Part shown: positions 9,167 to 20,068 of the stretch, in pieces
How positions within the stretch are numbered: position 1 is the stretch's first letter
Layout of the letters: every line of letters begins with the position of its first letter
DNA from: Albidovulum litorale
Lineage (GTDB): Bacteria; Pseudomonadota; Alphaproteobacteria; Rhodobacterales; Rhodobacteraceae
Assembly (NCBI RefSeq): GCF_025751495.1
Contig: NZ_JAOWKZ010000003.1
Location: 823,034 to 887,033, forward strand
Length of the DNA: 64,000 bases
Reading direction: 5' to 3'
The notes under the pieces: model-generated
Told to the model about the DNA's origin: nothing
The model's input: the letters and a program-made list of their open reading frames with translations, nothing else
Databases searched by the model: none
Translations under genes and position numbers: made by a program

Positions 9167-10633
9167 TTATTTGCGGACGTATTTCCGGGTGACGTCATCC
9201 TCCACCCGGTAGTCCCATGCCGTTCCGTTTGCCGCCATCGCGGCGTTGACCACCGCCTTTTGCGGCAGCCGCGCCCAGACATCGGCCTCGATCGCGTCGA
9301 GGTCGAAGCGCCCGCCGGTGATCACGGCATTCAACTCGGCCTCGATCCCCGCCACGGCAGGATCGCCCGCGCGGTTCACCCACTCGCCGGGGTCCTCTTC
9401 TATGTTGAAAAGCTGCGGCGCCGAGCGATGGCAGTAGATGTATTTCCACGCGCCTTTCCGCACCAGAAAGCTCGGCCGCATGATGCCTTCGCCGTGATAC
9501 TCGGCGATGACCGGAACCTCCTCCAGCGCCTGACCGCTGAGCGCGGGCAGCAGCGAGCGTCCCTCCATCGGCCGCGCCAGCTCCTGCTCCGCGAGATCGG
9601 CCAATGTCGCAGGCAGGTCCATCAAGGAAACCGGCGTCGCCACATCGCGCCGCGTGCCGCCCGGCATTGCCACGATCAGTGGAATACGTGCCGACCATTC
9701 GTAAAGGCTGCGCTTCTGGATCAGCCCCTTCTCGCCCAGCATCTCTCCATGATCCGACGTGAAGATGACGATGGTGTCGTCGGTCAGACCCTGCTCGTCC
9801 AGCACATCCATCAACTCGCCGACCTTGTCATCGACATAGTGGGCAAGGGCGGCAAAGCCCCGCCGCATGGCGATCAGATGTTCAGGGTCACGGATCGACT
9901 TCCGGTCAAGCCCGTACCAGCGGATGAAGGCCCGGTCGAAATCGGAGTATTTCTCATCCATATCGTCGGGATAGTGCGGCAGGGGCAGGTCGGCATCCTT
10001 GTACATCTCCCAGTGCTTGCGCGGCACGACATAGGGCGGATGCGGGTTCGTAAAGCTCACTGTCAGCATCCACGGCCGGTGCTTCGGCGTATGGCGCAGA
10101 TATTCCAGCGACCGGAACTGGGTTTCCTCGTCATATTGCAGCTCGGCCGTCCAGCCCGGCCCGATATTCTCCGCCCGGTATTGCGGCGCGAAATCGAAGG
10201 CCATCGCCTTGGGATCGTCCTCGGGCAAAAGCGGATAGGACCAGAGGAAACCCGACGGATAGATGTCGGTGTTCAGGCGCCTTCCAAACCCATGCAACTG
10301 ATCGGCGCCTATGAAATGCATCTTGCCCGACAGCACCGTGTCATAACCCGCATTGGTCAGGTAATGCGCAAAAGTGGGGATGAAGCTGGGGTAAGGGTCG
10401 CCGTTGTCATAACACCCCGTTGTCGAGGTCAGAAGCCCGGTCATCAGGCAGGATCGGGCAGGCACGCAGATCGGGCTTGGCGTATAGGCATTGGTGAAAT
10501 TCACGGCACGGTCGGCAAGCGCCGAAATATGCCGGGTTTGGGCACCGGGATAGCCACAGGCCTCCAGCATGAAGGGCGTCATCTGATCGGCAATGATCAA
10601 GAGAATGTTCGGCAGGCTGGTTTTACCCGTCAT
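9167..10633 (-). CDS. betC: Choline-sulfatase
   Basis: A 488-residue type I sulfatase that hydrolyses choline-O-sulfate to choline and sulfate, feeding glycine betaine synthesis. The formylglycine-forming signature is SPICVPARSCLMTG, with the CxPxR core, near residue 54. Metal-site motifs include LIIADQMTP at the N-terminus and FTSDHGEMLGEKG in the middle. The C-terminus (WDYRVEDDVTRKYVR) matches the choline-sulfatase-specific tail. The start ATG at 10633 has GGGGACGAGG in front. No betAB genes are adjacent, so it appears as a single transcription unit. An anaerobic-type or FGE maturase must be encoded elsewhere. Confidence 0.9.
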   Translation of the reverse strand: MTGKTSLPNILLIIADQMTPFMLEACGYPGAQTRHISALADRAVNFTNAYTPSPICVPARSCLMTGLLTSTTGCYDNGDPYPSFIPTFAHYLTNAGYDTVLSGKMHFIGADQLHGFGRRLNTDIYPSGFLWSYPLLPEDDPKAMAFDFAPQYRAENIGPGWTAELQYDEETQFRSLEYLRHTPKHRPWMLTVSFTNPHPPYVVPRKHWEMYKDADLPLPHYPDDMDEKYSDFDRAFIRWYGLDRKSIRDPEHLIAMRRGFAALAHYVDDKVGELMDVLDEQGLTDDTIVIFTSDHGEMLGEKGLIQKRSLYEWSARIPLIVAMPGGTRRDVATPVSLMDLPATLADLAEQELARPMEGRSLLPALSGQALEEVPVIAEYHGEGIMRPSFLVRKGAWKYIYCHRSAPQLFNIEEDPGEWVNRAGDPAVAGIEAELNAVITGGRFDLDAIEADVWARLPQKAVVNAAMAANGTAWDYRVEDDVTRKYVRK

Positions 10634-10731
10634 CCTCGTCCCCTTGTAACGTCCGCCCCTATCAGGCCCTCAGGTCAACTTGCGAATGACTTCGACAACC
10701 CGCGCGCCCGTTTGCGACAGATCGTTGGCGT

Positions 10732-12204
10732 TCAGCTGCCGTAAACCGCCGCCCAGCGCTCGATCAGTTGCTGCTGCATCTGGCGCGACCGCCGCGCCCA
10801 GGCCTTGCCGCCTTCGGGCCGTTCCTTCTGACTGTCGGGCACCGCGTCGCGCCGGGCGATATCGCCGGTGAAGATCGCGAACGCCAGGTCGCTGCCGCCG
10901 GCCGAGACGTAACCGGCAAGCGCCGAGACGAAGTTCAGCGTGCCGGTCTTGGCCAGTACCTGCACATGCGACAAAGGCTTGCCAGCCTTGTCCTTGTACC
11001 GGATTTCCTTCATCAGCCCGCCAAGCTGCCCGCCGGGGCCGAGTTTCACCAGAATCCGCACCATATCGGCCGCCGAGATGCGCGAGGCACCGGCAAGGCC
11101 AGAATGATCGGCAAAACGCGGCGTGGTGACCCCGGCGCGCGCCTTGGCCCAGTCCGACATGGCCCGGCCCGAGGCGACATGGCTGGTGACGCCGCTGCGG
11201 ACCGAGGCCGCCATGCCCACCGCCTCGGCGGTCATGTTGGTCGAATACTTCATCATGCCGCGCAGGATCGAGCGCAATTCCGAACTGCCGTGCTGCGCAA
11301 TGACCGTTCCTGCGGGCAGGCTCCCGACCGCTTCCGGCGCAGGCAGGGGCGCGCCCTGCGCACGCGCCAGCGTCTGGAACACATCGCCCGCGTAAAGGTC
11401 AGGCCGACGGACCGGCAGCCAGCGGCTTCCGCCCTTGCCCAGCGCGCCCTTCGCGACGGTCCATTCCTCGACCTTGCCGCCATTCTCATAGGTATAGACC
11501 GGAAGGCTGCGGTCGGCGATCGTCACCCGTGCGGAGTAGACCTGCGGCGCAAAGCGCGTATCGCGGGCATCCATACCCACCTCATAGCCCGACCCCGCCC
11601 GCTTCCAGACGAAATTCACCCGGTTGAAATTGAGGTTTAGGCCAGAGACGGCCGGATTGTAGCCCAGCCATTCCGGCTGGCTGCGGTCGATCGCCTCCAG
11701 ATACGGAAGCGCCCCGCCCCAGACGAGGAACCGCCCGGTGATCCCGGTCACGCCCGCCTTGCGCAGTTCCGCGGCCAGATCGCCAAGATCGTCGGTCGAC
11801 AGGACCGGATCGCCGCCCCCCGCCAACACCAGATCGCCCTGCACCTTGCCGCCGGAAACCGGGCCGGTCGCGATCAACCGCGTGCCGAAGCGGTGCCCCG
11901 GCCCGAGATGATCCAGCGCGTATAGCGAAGTAATGATTTTCGCGGTTGAGGCAGGCGGCAGCGGCAGATCGGCGTCCGAGGCTTCCAGCACCAGCCCGGT
12001 CCGCGCATCGGCCACGACAAAGCCGACGCGACCGCCAAGCCCCGCCGCCCGGATCAGATCCTCCGCCGGGGCGGCCGACACCGTGGCAACCCGCAAAGGC
12101 CGCGCCTTTGGCCGGGGCGAAACCATGGGCGCCTCGGCCAATGCCTGCCCCGCTAGCCCGCCCAGCATGCCCGTCAGAATAAACCGCCGCGTCAGCCGCG
12201 TCAT
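10732..12204 (-). CDS. dacB: D-alanyl-D-alanine carboxypeptidase/endopeptidase (PBP4, peptidase S13)
   Basis: A periplasmic penicillin-binding protein that trims or cleaves peptidoglycan stems. The N-terminus LTRRFILTGMLGGLAGQALA is a twin-arginine-type signal. The three active-site motifs are present: STAK (Ser-x-x-Lys) early in the protein, STN (Ser-x-Asn) in KYSTNMTAEAVG, and KTG in LAKTGTLNF. Length 490 suits the S13 family. I start at ATG 12204; a GTG two codons upstream is an alternative. It is immediately downstream of nadD on the same strand. Confidence 0.92.
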   Translation of the reverse strand: MTRLTRRFILTGMLGGLAGQALAEAPMVSPRPKARPLRVATVSAAPAEDLIRAAGLGGRVGFVVADARTGLVLEASDADLPLPPASTAKIITSLYALDHLGPGHRFGTRLIATGPVSGGKVQGDLVLAGGGDPVLSTDDLGDLAAELRKAGVTGITGRFLVWGGALPYLEAIDRSQPEWLGYNPAVSGLNLNFNRVNFVWKRAGSGYEVGMDARDTRFAPQVYSARVTIADRSLPVYTYENGGKVEEWTVAKGALGKGGSRWLPVRRPDLYAGDVFQTLARAQGAPLPAPEAVGSLPAGTVIAQHGSSELRSILRGMMKYSTNMTAEAVGMAASVRSGVTSHVASGRAMSDWAKARAGVTTPRFADHSGLAGASRISAADMVRILVKLGPGGQLGGLMKEIRYKDKAGKPLSHVQVLAKTGTLNFVSALAGYVSAGGSDLAFAIFTGDIARRDAVPDSQKERPEGGKAWARRSRQMQQQLIERWAAVYGS

Positions 12205-12262
12205 TGCCACCTGTCCTCCCGCGCGGAAATCTCGCCCATGGGCAGGCCGGAGGCAACCCCCA

Positions 12263-12862
12263 TCAGGCGCGCCAGTCGCCGCGTGCGCGGATTGCCGTGG
12301 ACGAGATGTTCACCATCGGCACGTCAAGGAAAGCCCAGACCGGCGGTTGCATCCGGGGCAACAAAAGCGCCGCCTGCGACGGCAGCCGGAACCGCGCAAA
12401 TTCTTCCGCGGCCCGCGCACCCCGCGCCTCAAGCCGCGCGCCGGGCCGGGCAAAGACCCCGACCGGCACGTTATGCATGATCCATTCCCAGTCCTGCCAG
12501 AGATGGAACTGGGCCAGATTGTCCGCGCCCATCAGCCAGACGAACCGCACCCCGGGATAAAGTGCCATCAGGCGCTGCAGGGTCTCAGCCGTATACCGCG
12601 TCCCCAGCCGCGCCTCGATATCCGAGATCACGACGCGCGGATGGCCCATGACCCGCCTACCCCTTGCGATCCGGTCGGCCATCGGCGCGGGCTGCCGCGC
12701 CTTGAGCGGATTGCCGGGCGAGACCAGCCACCACACCCGGTCCAGCCCGAACCGCTTCAACGCTTCCCGCGTGATATGGGCATGGCCCTCATGCGCCGGG
12801 TCGAACGACCCGCCGAGAAGACCAATACTCATGCCGGGATATGCGACGGGATAGCCTTGCAC
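12263..12862 (-). CDS. nadD: Nicotinate-nucleotide adenylyltransferase
   Basis: A 199-residue enzyme of NAD biosynthesis that adenylates nicotinate mononucleotide. The nucleotidyltransferase motif [14 protein letters not shown] carries the HxGH-type element (HEGH), and the C-terminal ISSTAIR motif is present. The start is a GTG at 12862, chosen because it has a strong AAGGAG ribosome site six bases upstream and because related proteins have a similar short N-terminal extension before [10 protein letters not shown]. It precedes the PBP4 gene by about 60 bases. Confidence 0.93.
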   Translation of the reverse strand: MQGYPVAYPGMSIGLLGGSFDPAHEGHAHITREALKRFGLDRVWWLVSPGNPLKARQPAPMADRIARGRRVMGHPRVVISDIEARLGTRYTAETLQRLMALYPGVRFVWLMGADNLAQFHLWQDWEWIMHNVPVGVFARPGARLEARGARAAEEFARFRLPSQAALLLPRMQPPVWAFLDVPMVNISSTAIRARGDWRA

Positions 12863-13135
12863 GTCCTGCTCCTTGCCTGTCCGCCCTTTGTTCCCGCCAC
12901 CTCGCCCCCTGTCAACGCGGACGTGGTATCGAAACCGGCAATGGGGCCGGACGCCGGGGGCGGACCCCGATCACCACTCCACCGCCACGACCCTGCATAA
13001 TCGCACAGCCAATCCTATTCGATAATATTTTTGTTCTTTTTCGAACACGTCCTGTTTGACGATACCGAATTGCCCCAAAGCCCCGCCGGTCCCACTCTCC
13101 GCAGCAATGAAACGCAGCCCGCAACGGAGACTGAC

Positions 13136-13564
13136 ATGACAACCCAAACGCTTTCCGCCCTGCCCGGCACCACCGCCGACCGCATCGCCCTCGCCGCGCT
13201 CATCCTGCGCGTGACGAACGGGGTCTTCTTCATCATCCACGCGCTTCTCAAGATCGTGGTCTTCACGCCCGCCGGAACGGCAGGCTTCTTCGAAAGCATC
13301 GGCCTGCCGGGGCCCCTTGCTTATCTCGTGATCGCGGCCGAACTGTTCGGCGGCCTCGCTTTGATCGTGGGCTTCAAGACCCGCCTCGTCGCGCTCGCCC
13401 TCGTCCCCGTCCTGCTCGGCGCGATCTTCACCGCCCACTGGTCGGCGGGCTTCATCTTCTCGAACCAGGGCGGCGGCTGGGAATACCCGGCATTCTGGTC
13501 CGTGGCTCTCATCGTCCAGGCCCTGATCGGCAGCGGCGCCTACGCGCTCGACAACCGGGAATAA
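13136..13564 (+). CDS. DoxX-family membrane protein
   Basis: A 142-residue inner-membrane protein with about four hydrophobic helices and the DoxX-family pattern (LRVTNGVFFIIHALLKI, IAAELFGGLALIVGF, HWSAGFIF). Family members are linked to redox or thiol stress, but no precise role can be assigned here. The ATG at 13136 has an ACGGAGAC ribosome site; the frame is open further upstream but lacks a better start. It is followed directly by a strong terminator, so it is transcribed alone. Confidence 0.85.
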   Translation: MTTQTLSALPGTTADRIALAALILRVTNGVFFIIHALLKIVVFTPAGTAGFFESIGLPGPLAYLVIAAELFGGLALIVGFKTRLVALALVPVLLGAIFTAHWSAGFIFSNQGGGWEYPAFWSVALIVQALIGSGAYALDNRE

Positions 13565-13584
13565 GCCCCGCCGCAACAAACAAA

Positions 13585-13609
13585 GGCCGCCTTCGGGCGG
13601 CCTTTTTTT
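13585..13609 (+). terminator. Rho-independent terminator after the DoxX gene
   Basis: A perfect seven-base stem, GGCCGCC and GGCGGCC, with a TTCG tetraloop is followed by seven T residues. It lies about 20 bases after the DoxX stop codon. Confidence 0.9.
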
Positions 13610-13678
13610 CCGCCGCCAATTGCCCTTCCCGGCACTCTTGACTAGAGGAGAAGGCCACACCGGATCGCGGAGGGAAAA

Positions 13679-15334
13679 ATGGCATCCTACCAATACGTCT
13701 ACCACATGGATGGCGTCTCCAAGACCTATCCCGGCGGCAAGAAATGCTTTGAGAATATCCGCCTGAACTTCCTGCCCGGTGTCAAGATCGGCGTCGTCGG
13801 CGTCAACGGCGCGGGTAAATCGACCCTCCTGCGCATCATGGCCGGAATCGACAAGGATTTCAGCGGAGAGGCCTGGGCCGCCAAGGGCGCGACAGTCGGC
13901 TACCTGCCGCAGGAACCCCAGCTTGACGAAAGCCTCGACGTGCGCGGCAACGTCATGCTCGGCGTCGCCGCTAAGAAGGCCAAGCTCGACCGCTACAACG
14001 AACTGGCGATGAACTATTCCGACGAGACCGCCGACGAGATGGCGAAGCTTCAGGATGAGATCGACGCCGAGAACCTCTGGGACCTCGACAGCCAGATCGA
14101 CGTCGCGATGGAGGCTTTGCGCTGCCCGCCGGATGAGGCCAAGGTCGACACGCTCTCGGGCGGCGAAAAGCGCCGCGTCGCGCTCTGCAAGCTGCTTCTC
14201 GAAGCGCCCGACATGCTGCTCTTGGACGAACCCACGAACCACCTCGACGCCGAAACCATCGCCTGGCTGCAAAAGCACCTGATCGAATATGGCGGCACCA
14301 TCCTCTGCGTCACCCATGACCGCTACTTCCTCGACGACATCACCGGCTGGATCCTCGAACTCGACCGCGGCCGCGGCATTCCCTACGAGGGCAACTATTC
14401 AAGCTGGCTCGAACAGAAGGCCAAGCGGCTGGCGCAGGAGGCGCGCGAGGACAAGGCGCGCCAGAAGGTGCTGGAACGCGAACTCGAATGGATCCGCGCC
14501 GGGGCAAAGGCCCGACAGTCGAAGCAGAAGGCACGGATCGACCGCTATAACGAACTGGCCGACCAGTCCGAGCGCGACAAGCTGACCCGCGCCCAGATCA
14601 TCATCCCGAACGGGCCCCGCCTCGGCGGCAAGGTGATCGAGGTCGAGGGGCTGAAGAAGCACATGGGCGACAAGCAACTGATCGAGGACCTGTCCTTCGC
14701 GCTGCCCCCCGGCGGCATCGTCGGCGTCATCGGCCCGAACGGCGCGGGCAAGACCACGCTCTTCCGCATGCTGACCGGTCAGGAACAGCCCGATGCCGGG
14801 ACGGTGACCTATGGCGACACGGTGAAGCTCGCCTATGTCGACCAGTCCCGCGACGCGCTCGATGCGAACAAGACCGTGTGGGAGGAGATCTCCGGCGGCG
14901 CCGAGCAGATTGAGCTTGGCGACGTCCAGATGAACTCCCGCGCCTATTGCTCGGCCTTCAACTTCAAGGGCGGCGACCAGCAGAAGAAGGTGGGGCTCTT
15001 GTCGGGCGGTGAGCGCAACCGCGTGCACATGGCAAAACTCCTGCGCTCGGGCGGCAACGTCCTGCTGCTCGACGAACCGACGAACGACCTCGACGTCGAA
15101 ACGCTTCAGGCGCTGGAGGCCGCGCTCGACGACTTCGCCGGCTGCGCCGTCATCATCTCCCACGACCGCTTCTTCCTCGACCGCCTCTGCACCCATATCC
15201 TCGCCTTCGAGGGCGAGGCCCATGTCGAATGGTTCGAAGGAAACTTCGAGGCCTATGAGGAAGACAAGATCAGAAGGCTGGGACCGGATTCGGTGGAACC
15301 GAAGCGGGTGAAGTACAAGAAGTTCACGAGGTGA
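13679..15334 (+). CDS. ettA: Energy-dependent translational throttle protein EttA (ABC-F)
   Basis: A 551-residue cytosolic ABC-F ATPase that binds the ribosomal E site and gates the first steps of elongation according to the energy state. It has two ATP-binding cassettes: Walker [10 protein letters not shown] with signature LSGGEKRR, then GPNGAGKTT with LSGGERNR. Both Walker B motifs ([22 protein letters not shown]) are intact and are separated by a basic linker. The [14 protein letters not shown] start and the [14 protein letters not shown] end are typical of EttA. The start is ATG 13679 after GGAGGGAAAA. The last bases overlap the start of the next gene. Confidence 0.96.
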   Translation: MASYQYVYHMDGVSKTYPGGKKCFENIRLNFLPGVKIGVVGVNGAGKSTLLRIMAGIDKDFSGEAWAAKGATVGYLPQEPQLDESLDVRGNVMLGVAAKKAKLDRYNELAMNYSDETADEMAKLQDEIDAENLWDLDSQIDVAMEALRCPPDEAKVDTLSGGEKRRVALCKLLLEAPDMLLLDEPTNHLDAETIAWLQKHLIEYGGTILCVTHDRYFLDDITGWILELDRGRGIPYEGNYSSWLEQKAKRLAQEAREDKARQKVLERELEWIRAGAKARQSKQKARIDRYNELADQSERDKLTRAQIIIPNGPRLGGKVIEVEGLKKHMGDKQLIEDLSFALPPGGIVGVIGPNGAGKTTLFRMLTGQEQPDAGTVTYGDTVKLAYVDQSRDALDANKTVWEEISGGAEQIELGDVQMNSRAYCSAFNFKGGDQQKKVGLLSGGERNRVHMAKLLRSGGNVLLLDEPTNDLDVETLQALEAALDDFAGCAVIISHDRFFLDRLCTHILAFEGEAHVEWFEGNFEAYEEDKIRRLGPDSVEPKRVKYKKFTR

Positions 15335-16017
15335 GCGACGAAGGCAAACTACGCGCTGAAGCGGTTGTTCGTGCGCTCCATCCCACGATGGAGATAATAC
15401 GACATGGTAGAAACTTGGCTCACTCCCATGCGATTTTTCGAAAGATCGTAATGGACCATGAACTTATGCAAAGACAAAAAGGTGATGAAGGGGCGCACAG
15501 TTTGAGAATGCTTCGACGACTAGTGACTAACTCAATTGTCCTCGACCTCGTTGCATTTTGGGAAACAGATGAACGGTCTCCAAGTCAGAGCTTGAGCCTT
15601 CCCGGCGCCCTGTACCGTTTGGAGCAAGAGCTGAGCGAGAGGCCAGATCTTTTTACATTTCCTTTGCCTGGTGGTGATCGCGGATTCTCTATTGCTACAA
15701 GACATCTCAGAAAGATCATCGCGTCGGCCAAAAGTAGCCCGCGATATAATCGGCTAAAAAACCATCGCGATAAATACATCGCTCACAAACTGACCAAGAC
15801 GAGACGTGAAGCAACCGCAGAGCTACCGCTTCCAATCTACGAGGATGTAGATCGTTTGGCGCTATACTCATTAGTGGCACTTCGCGAACTATCGAGATCG
15901 ATCTACCCGATGGGTTCAAGTCCCGGCGAAGTCTACGAAAAGGCAACGCGATCGGTTACAGCCATGATAAGAGCTTGGAACCCGCGCTTGGGAAAGCGCG
16001 TCCTTCCACCAACCTAG
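15331..16017 (+). CDS. HEPN-like protein, resembling AbiU2-type proteins
   Basis: A 228-residue soluble protein I do not recognise with certainty. It is mostly helical in character and contains [10 protein letters not shown], in which Arg146 and His152 fit the R-x4-6-H motif of HEPN ribonuclease or toxin domains such as those of AbiU2-like proteins. Its base composition is clearly more AT-rich than the flanking housekeeping genes, suggesting transfer. A GTG at 15331 overlaps the ettA stop in a GTGA junction; an ATG at 15388 is the alternative start. No obvious antitoxin gene is adjacent. The HEPN assignment and a defence role are inference. Confidence 0.6.
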   Translation: MSDEGKLRAEAVVRALHPTMEIIRHGRNLAHSHAIFRKIVMDHELMQRQKGDEGAHSLRMLRRLVTNSIVLDLVAFWETDERSPSQSLSLPGALYRLEQELSERPDLFTFPLPGGDRGFSIATRHLRKIIASAKSSPRYNRLKNHRDKYIAHKLTKTRREATAELPLPIYEDVDRLALYSLVALRELSRSIYPMGSSPGEVYEKATRSVTAMIRAWNPRLGKRVLPPT

Positions 16018-16248
16018 CGAGCCGTCGGGCACTGATCGGAACCTTTCCGGATCAAAAGAAAAAGCAAGCCGTAGGGTGGGTCGTTGCTAGCGCCCCGCGC
16101 GCGGACTGAACCATCACCGATCATCCATGCAGATGAACCGCGCCTCCCAACCACGTCCGCGCGAAACTGTGGGTGAACCCACGATACACGCGGATCCACC
16201 TTCCCGCACACTAGGCGTTACGCTTCTTCATAGAGCCAATCTCGCCAA
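16018..16248. other. AT-richer intergenic stretch with no recognised gene
   Basis: Only a 65-codon minus-strand open frame is present, with no recognisable product and no ribosome site. Together with the HEPN-like gene and the lipoprotein gene it forms an atypical patch between ettA and the small secreted protein gene. Confidence 0.4.
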
Positions 16249-16575
16249 TCACTCTATGATGATGTAGCTTGGACGGCGCGCCTGCCCGCCTATAACAGCG
16301 CTATCATCACTCTTGGTTTTGTCGCAGGAGAACTGGTGTATCTCTTCAGTACTCAGCGCGTTCACTGCATTGCCACCCTTATAGTTAGCGAACTTCCCGT
16401 ACTTCGCACAGTGCCGAGCGGCCTCGTCTAGGGCTTGAGCGGTAAGCGTTGGCACTTCATCGTACGCATGGTAGCGCAACGCCACGGCGTTTTCTGACGC
16501 GAAGTGCAGCGTCGGCGTGGTCGGCGTACAGGCTGCCAGCAACGGGAGCAAGGCAAAAAACCAAAAGCGACCCAT
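16249..16575 (-). CDS. Small hypothetical lipoprotein
   Basis: A 108-residue protein starting MGRFWFFALLPLLAAC. The hydrophobic leader ends in a lipobox (LAAC), so the mature protein should be lipid-anchored from Cys16. The rest has no domain that I recognise. I chose ATG 16575 because it puts the lipobox at normal distance and has AAAGG upstream; two in-frame starts further upstream would give an overlong leader. Composition is AT-richer than neighbouring genes. Confidence 0.6.
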   Translation of the reverse strand: MGRFWFFALLPLLAACTPTTPTLHFASENAVALRYHAYDEVPTLTAQALDEAARHCAKYGKFANYKGGNAVNALSTEEIHQFSCDKTKSDDSAVIGGQARRPSYIIIE

Positions 16576-16803
16576 GAAAAACCCTTTCTTTGCAATCATT
16601 TGAGCTGCAGCCAATTAGCAGCAATGCTTTAAGTTTGGCAATGTCATCGACCGAAAAAAACTGGCAATAGTATGGGCGCATTTCGCACGCCCCCGCTCAA
16701 AACCACCCTTCGACGCATCCCCCACTATCCCGGCTCGACGGAAAAAGTGATCCGGTTGCGTGCTCGCTCCGTACCCCTTCTCACAAACTGACAGGAGGAC
16801 ATC

Positions 16804-17067
16804 ATGCTCAAACCCATTCTGACCGCCGCCGTCGTCGTTGCCTTCGGCACCGCCGCTTCCGCCAATAACGGTATCGGCGAAACCGTCTCCGGCACGTTCA
16901 AGGGCGGCCCGAACTCGGCCCATGGACAGACCTACGGGTCAGTCAACAAGGCGGTCAACGAGGCGATCCGCGAGAACGGTTCCTATACCTCGGTGCACAG
17001 CGGCAAGACCTATGACAAGCCCGGCGCGGGCAACCGTCTCGGCAACGGCGCGGGCAACCGCAACTGA
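16804..17067 (+). CDS. Small secreted Gly/Asn-rich protein
   Basis: An 87-residue protein with a signal peptide (residues 1-20, ending TAASA) and a 67-residue mature part rich in Gly, Asn, Ser and Thr (VSGTFKGGPNSAHGQTYG and GAGNRLGNGAGNRN). The ATG at 16804 has a near-perfect ACAGGAGGA ribosome site, and the frame ends before a strong hairpin, so I take it as real. No known domain is recognised. Its composition suggests an extracytoplasmic or surface-exposed protein. Confidence 0.65.
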   Translation: MLKPILTAAVVVAFGTAASANNGIGETVSGTFKGGPNSAHGQTYGSVNKAVNEAIRENGSYTSVHSGKTYDKPGAGNRLGNGAGNRN

Positions 17068-17077
17068 ACCGAAACTT

Positions 17078-17105
17078 CTGTCGGGCGGCAACCACCGCCC
17101 GACAG
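17078..17105. terminator. Hairpin between convergent genes
   Basis: A perfect 11-base inverted repeat, CTGTCGGGCGG and CCGCCCGACAG, with a six-base loop, lies ten bases after the stop of the small secreted protein gene. No T-run follows on either strand, so it is a stable hairpin or weak terminator rather than a classical one. Confidence 0.6.
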
Positions 17106-17206
17106 CCCCCTTCCCCGCAGGTGATTGAGCGGAGGTAAACGGGCCGGACATCCTTGCCATACGTTTTGCCGACGCAGTGCCGACCCCTGGCCGATGCCCT
17201 GCCCGC

Positions 17207-17590
17207 CTATCCTTCCGGCACCACGCGCGGTCGCCCGGCATCGTCGATCGCCACGAAGGTAAAGACCGCCTCGGTCACCTTCTCGCGCTGTCCGTGCCGG
17301 TCGCGCAAGACCCATGCCTCGATCTCCAGGGCCATCGAGGTGCGCCCGATCCGGGCGATTTTCACATAGATACAAAGGACATCGCCGACCTTCACCGGCC
17401 GGATGAACTTCATCGCATCGACCGCGACAGTGGCCACCCGCCCCTTCGCCCGTGCCCCGGCGACGATCCCGGCGGCGATGTCCATCTGACTCAGCACCCA
17501 GCCGCCGAAGATATCGCCGTTCACATTGACATCGCGCGGCATCGCCAGCGTTCGGAGGGTCAGTTCCCCCTCGGGCGTATCATTCGACAT
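17207..17590 (-). CDS. Acyl-CoA thioesterase, hotdog fold (YciA type)
   Basis: A 127-residue hotdog-fold thioesterase that hydrolyses acyl-CoA esters. The family motif DVNVNGDIFGGWVLSQMDIA carries the catalytic Asp, and the RTSMALEIEAWV and EAVFTFVAID strands follow. I start at ATG 17590 (MSNDTPEGELTL), which has AGGGGAA in front; the upstream extension lacks family similarity. It sits downstream of the HlyU-family gene on the same strand. Confidence 0.88.
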   Translation of the reverse strand: MSNDTPEGELTLRTLAMPRDVNVNGDIFGGWVLSQMDIAAGIVAGARAKGRVATVAVDAMKFIRPVKVGDVLCIYVKIARIGRTSMALEIEAWVLRDRHGQREKVTEAVFTFVAIDDAGRPRVVPEG

Positions 17591-17679
17591 TCGCGTTCCC
17601 CTGGGACCATGTACGGCGAGACTAGCGCAAGGCGCAGGCCCCGCAAGCACGGTGTGGTGGCTTCCGGGGGGCGTTTGGC

Positions 17680-17955
17680 CTAGTTGAAAATGGACTCGCC
17701 CTGCTGGTCGATGAGCGACTTGGCCTTGCGGAGCGTCATCTCCGCTGCGGCCTCGGCGGTGGCGACGGTATCGGCCCGCACCATCCGGTGGGTCCGGACC
17801 TCTCCGCCGATCTCTTTCTCGATCCGCGCTGCCACGCGGAAGCCCGCGCTTTCCTTGATCGGATCGACGAAGATGTGAAAGCCGTTATGATCGACAGGCT
17901 CGGGCTTGGGCTCATCACCATTTGAGCCGGAAAAGAGGCGAGAAAGCCATGACAT
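17680..17955 (-). CDS. HlyU-family protein
   Basis: A 91-residue small protein that begins MSWLSRLFSG and has the HlyU-family core: NGFHIFVDPIKESAGFRVAARIEKE, followed by HRMVRADTV and LRKAKSLIDQQGESIF. The name comes from a Vibrio haemolysin activator, but in alphaproteobacteria the role is unknown and the protein is too small and acidic to be a convincing classical repressor. It starts 17 bases downstream of rpoD and may be read through from it. Confidence 0.8.
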   Translation of the reverse strand: MSWLSRLFSGSNGDEPKPEPVDHNGFHIFVDPIKESAGFRVAARIEKEIGGEVRTHRMVRADTVATAEAAAEMTLRKAKSLIDQQGESIFN

Positions 17956-17971
17956 GTGGTGCCTCCGCGTT

Positions 17972-19960
<1,989 letters not shown>

Positions 19961-20068
19961 CGGGGCTCCTTTGGTCTCGGGCGAATCGCCTGTACTGCGA
20001 ATCGGTTCCGGTCTTGTAGCGAATCGCCGGGCCGAATCACAGGGGCCGGGACCCTGCGCGCGGGCGAT

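Noticed and set aside
9260..10744. A 494-codon plus-strand frame opposite betC
   Set aside because: It is antisense to the sulfatase gene and has no domain content.
12971..14317. A 448-codon minus-strand open frame
   Set aside because: It lies antisense to the DoxX and ettA genes and mirrors their codons; its predicted protein has no family character.
16014..16211. A 65-codon minus-strand frame in the ettA-lipoprotein gap
   Set aside because: No ribosome site, no recognisable sequence and overlap with the end of the HEPN-like gene.
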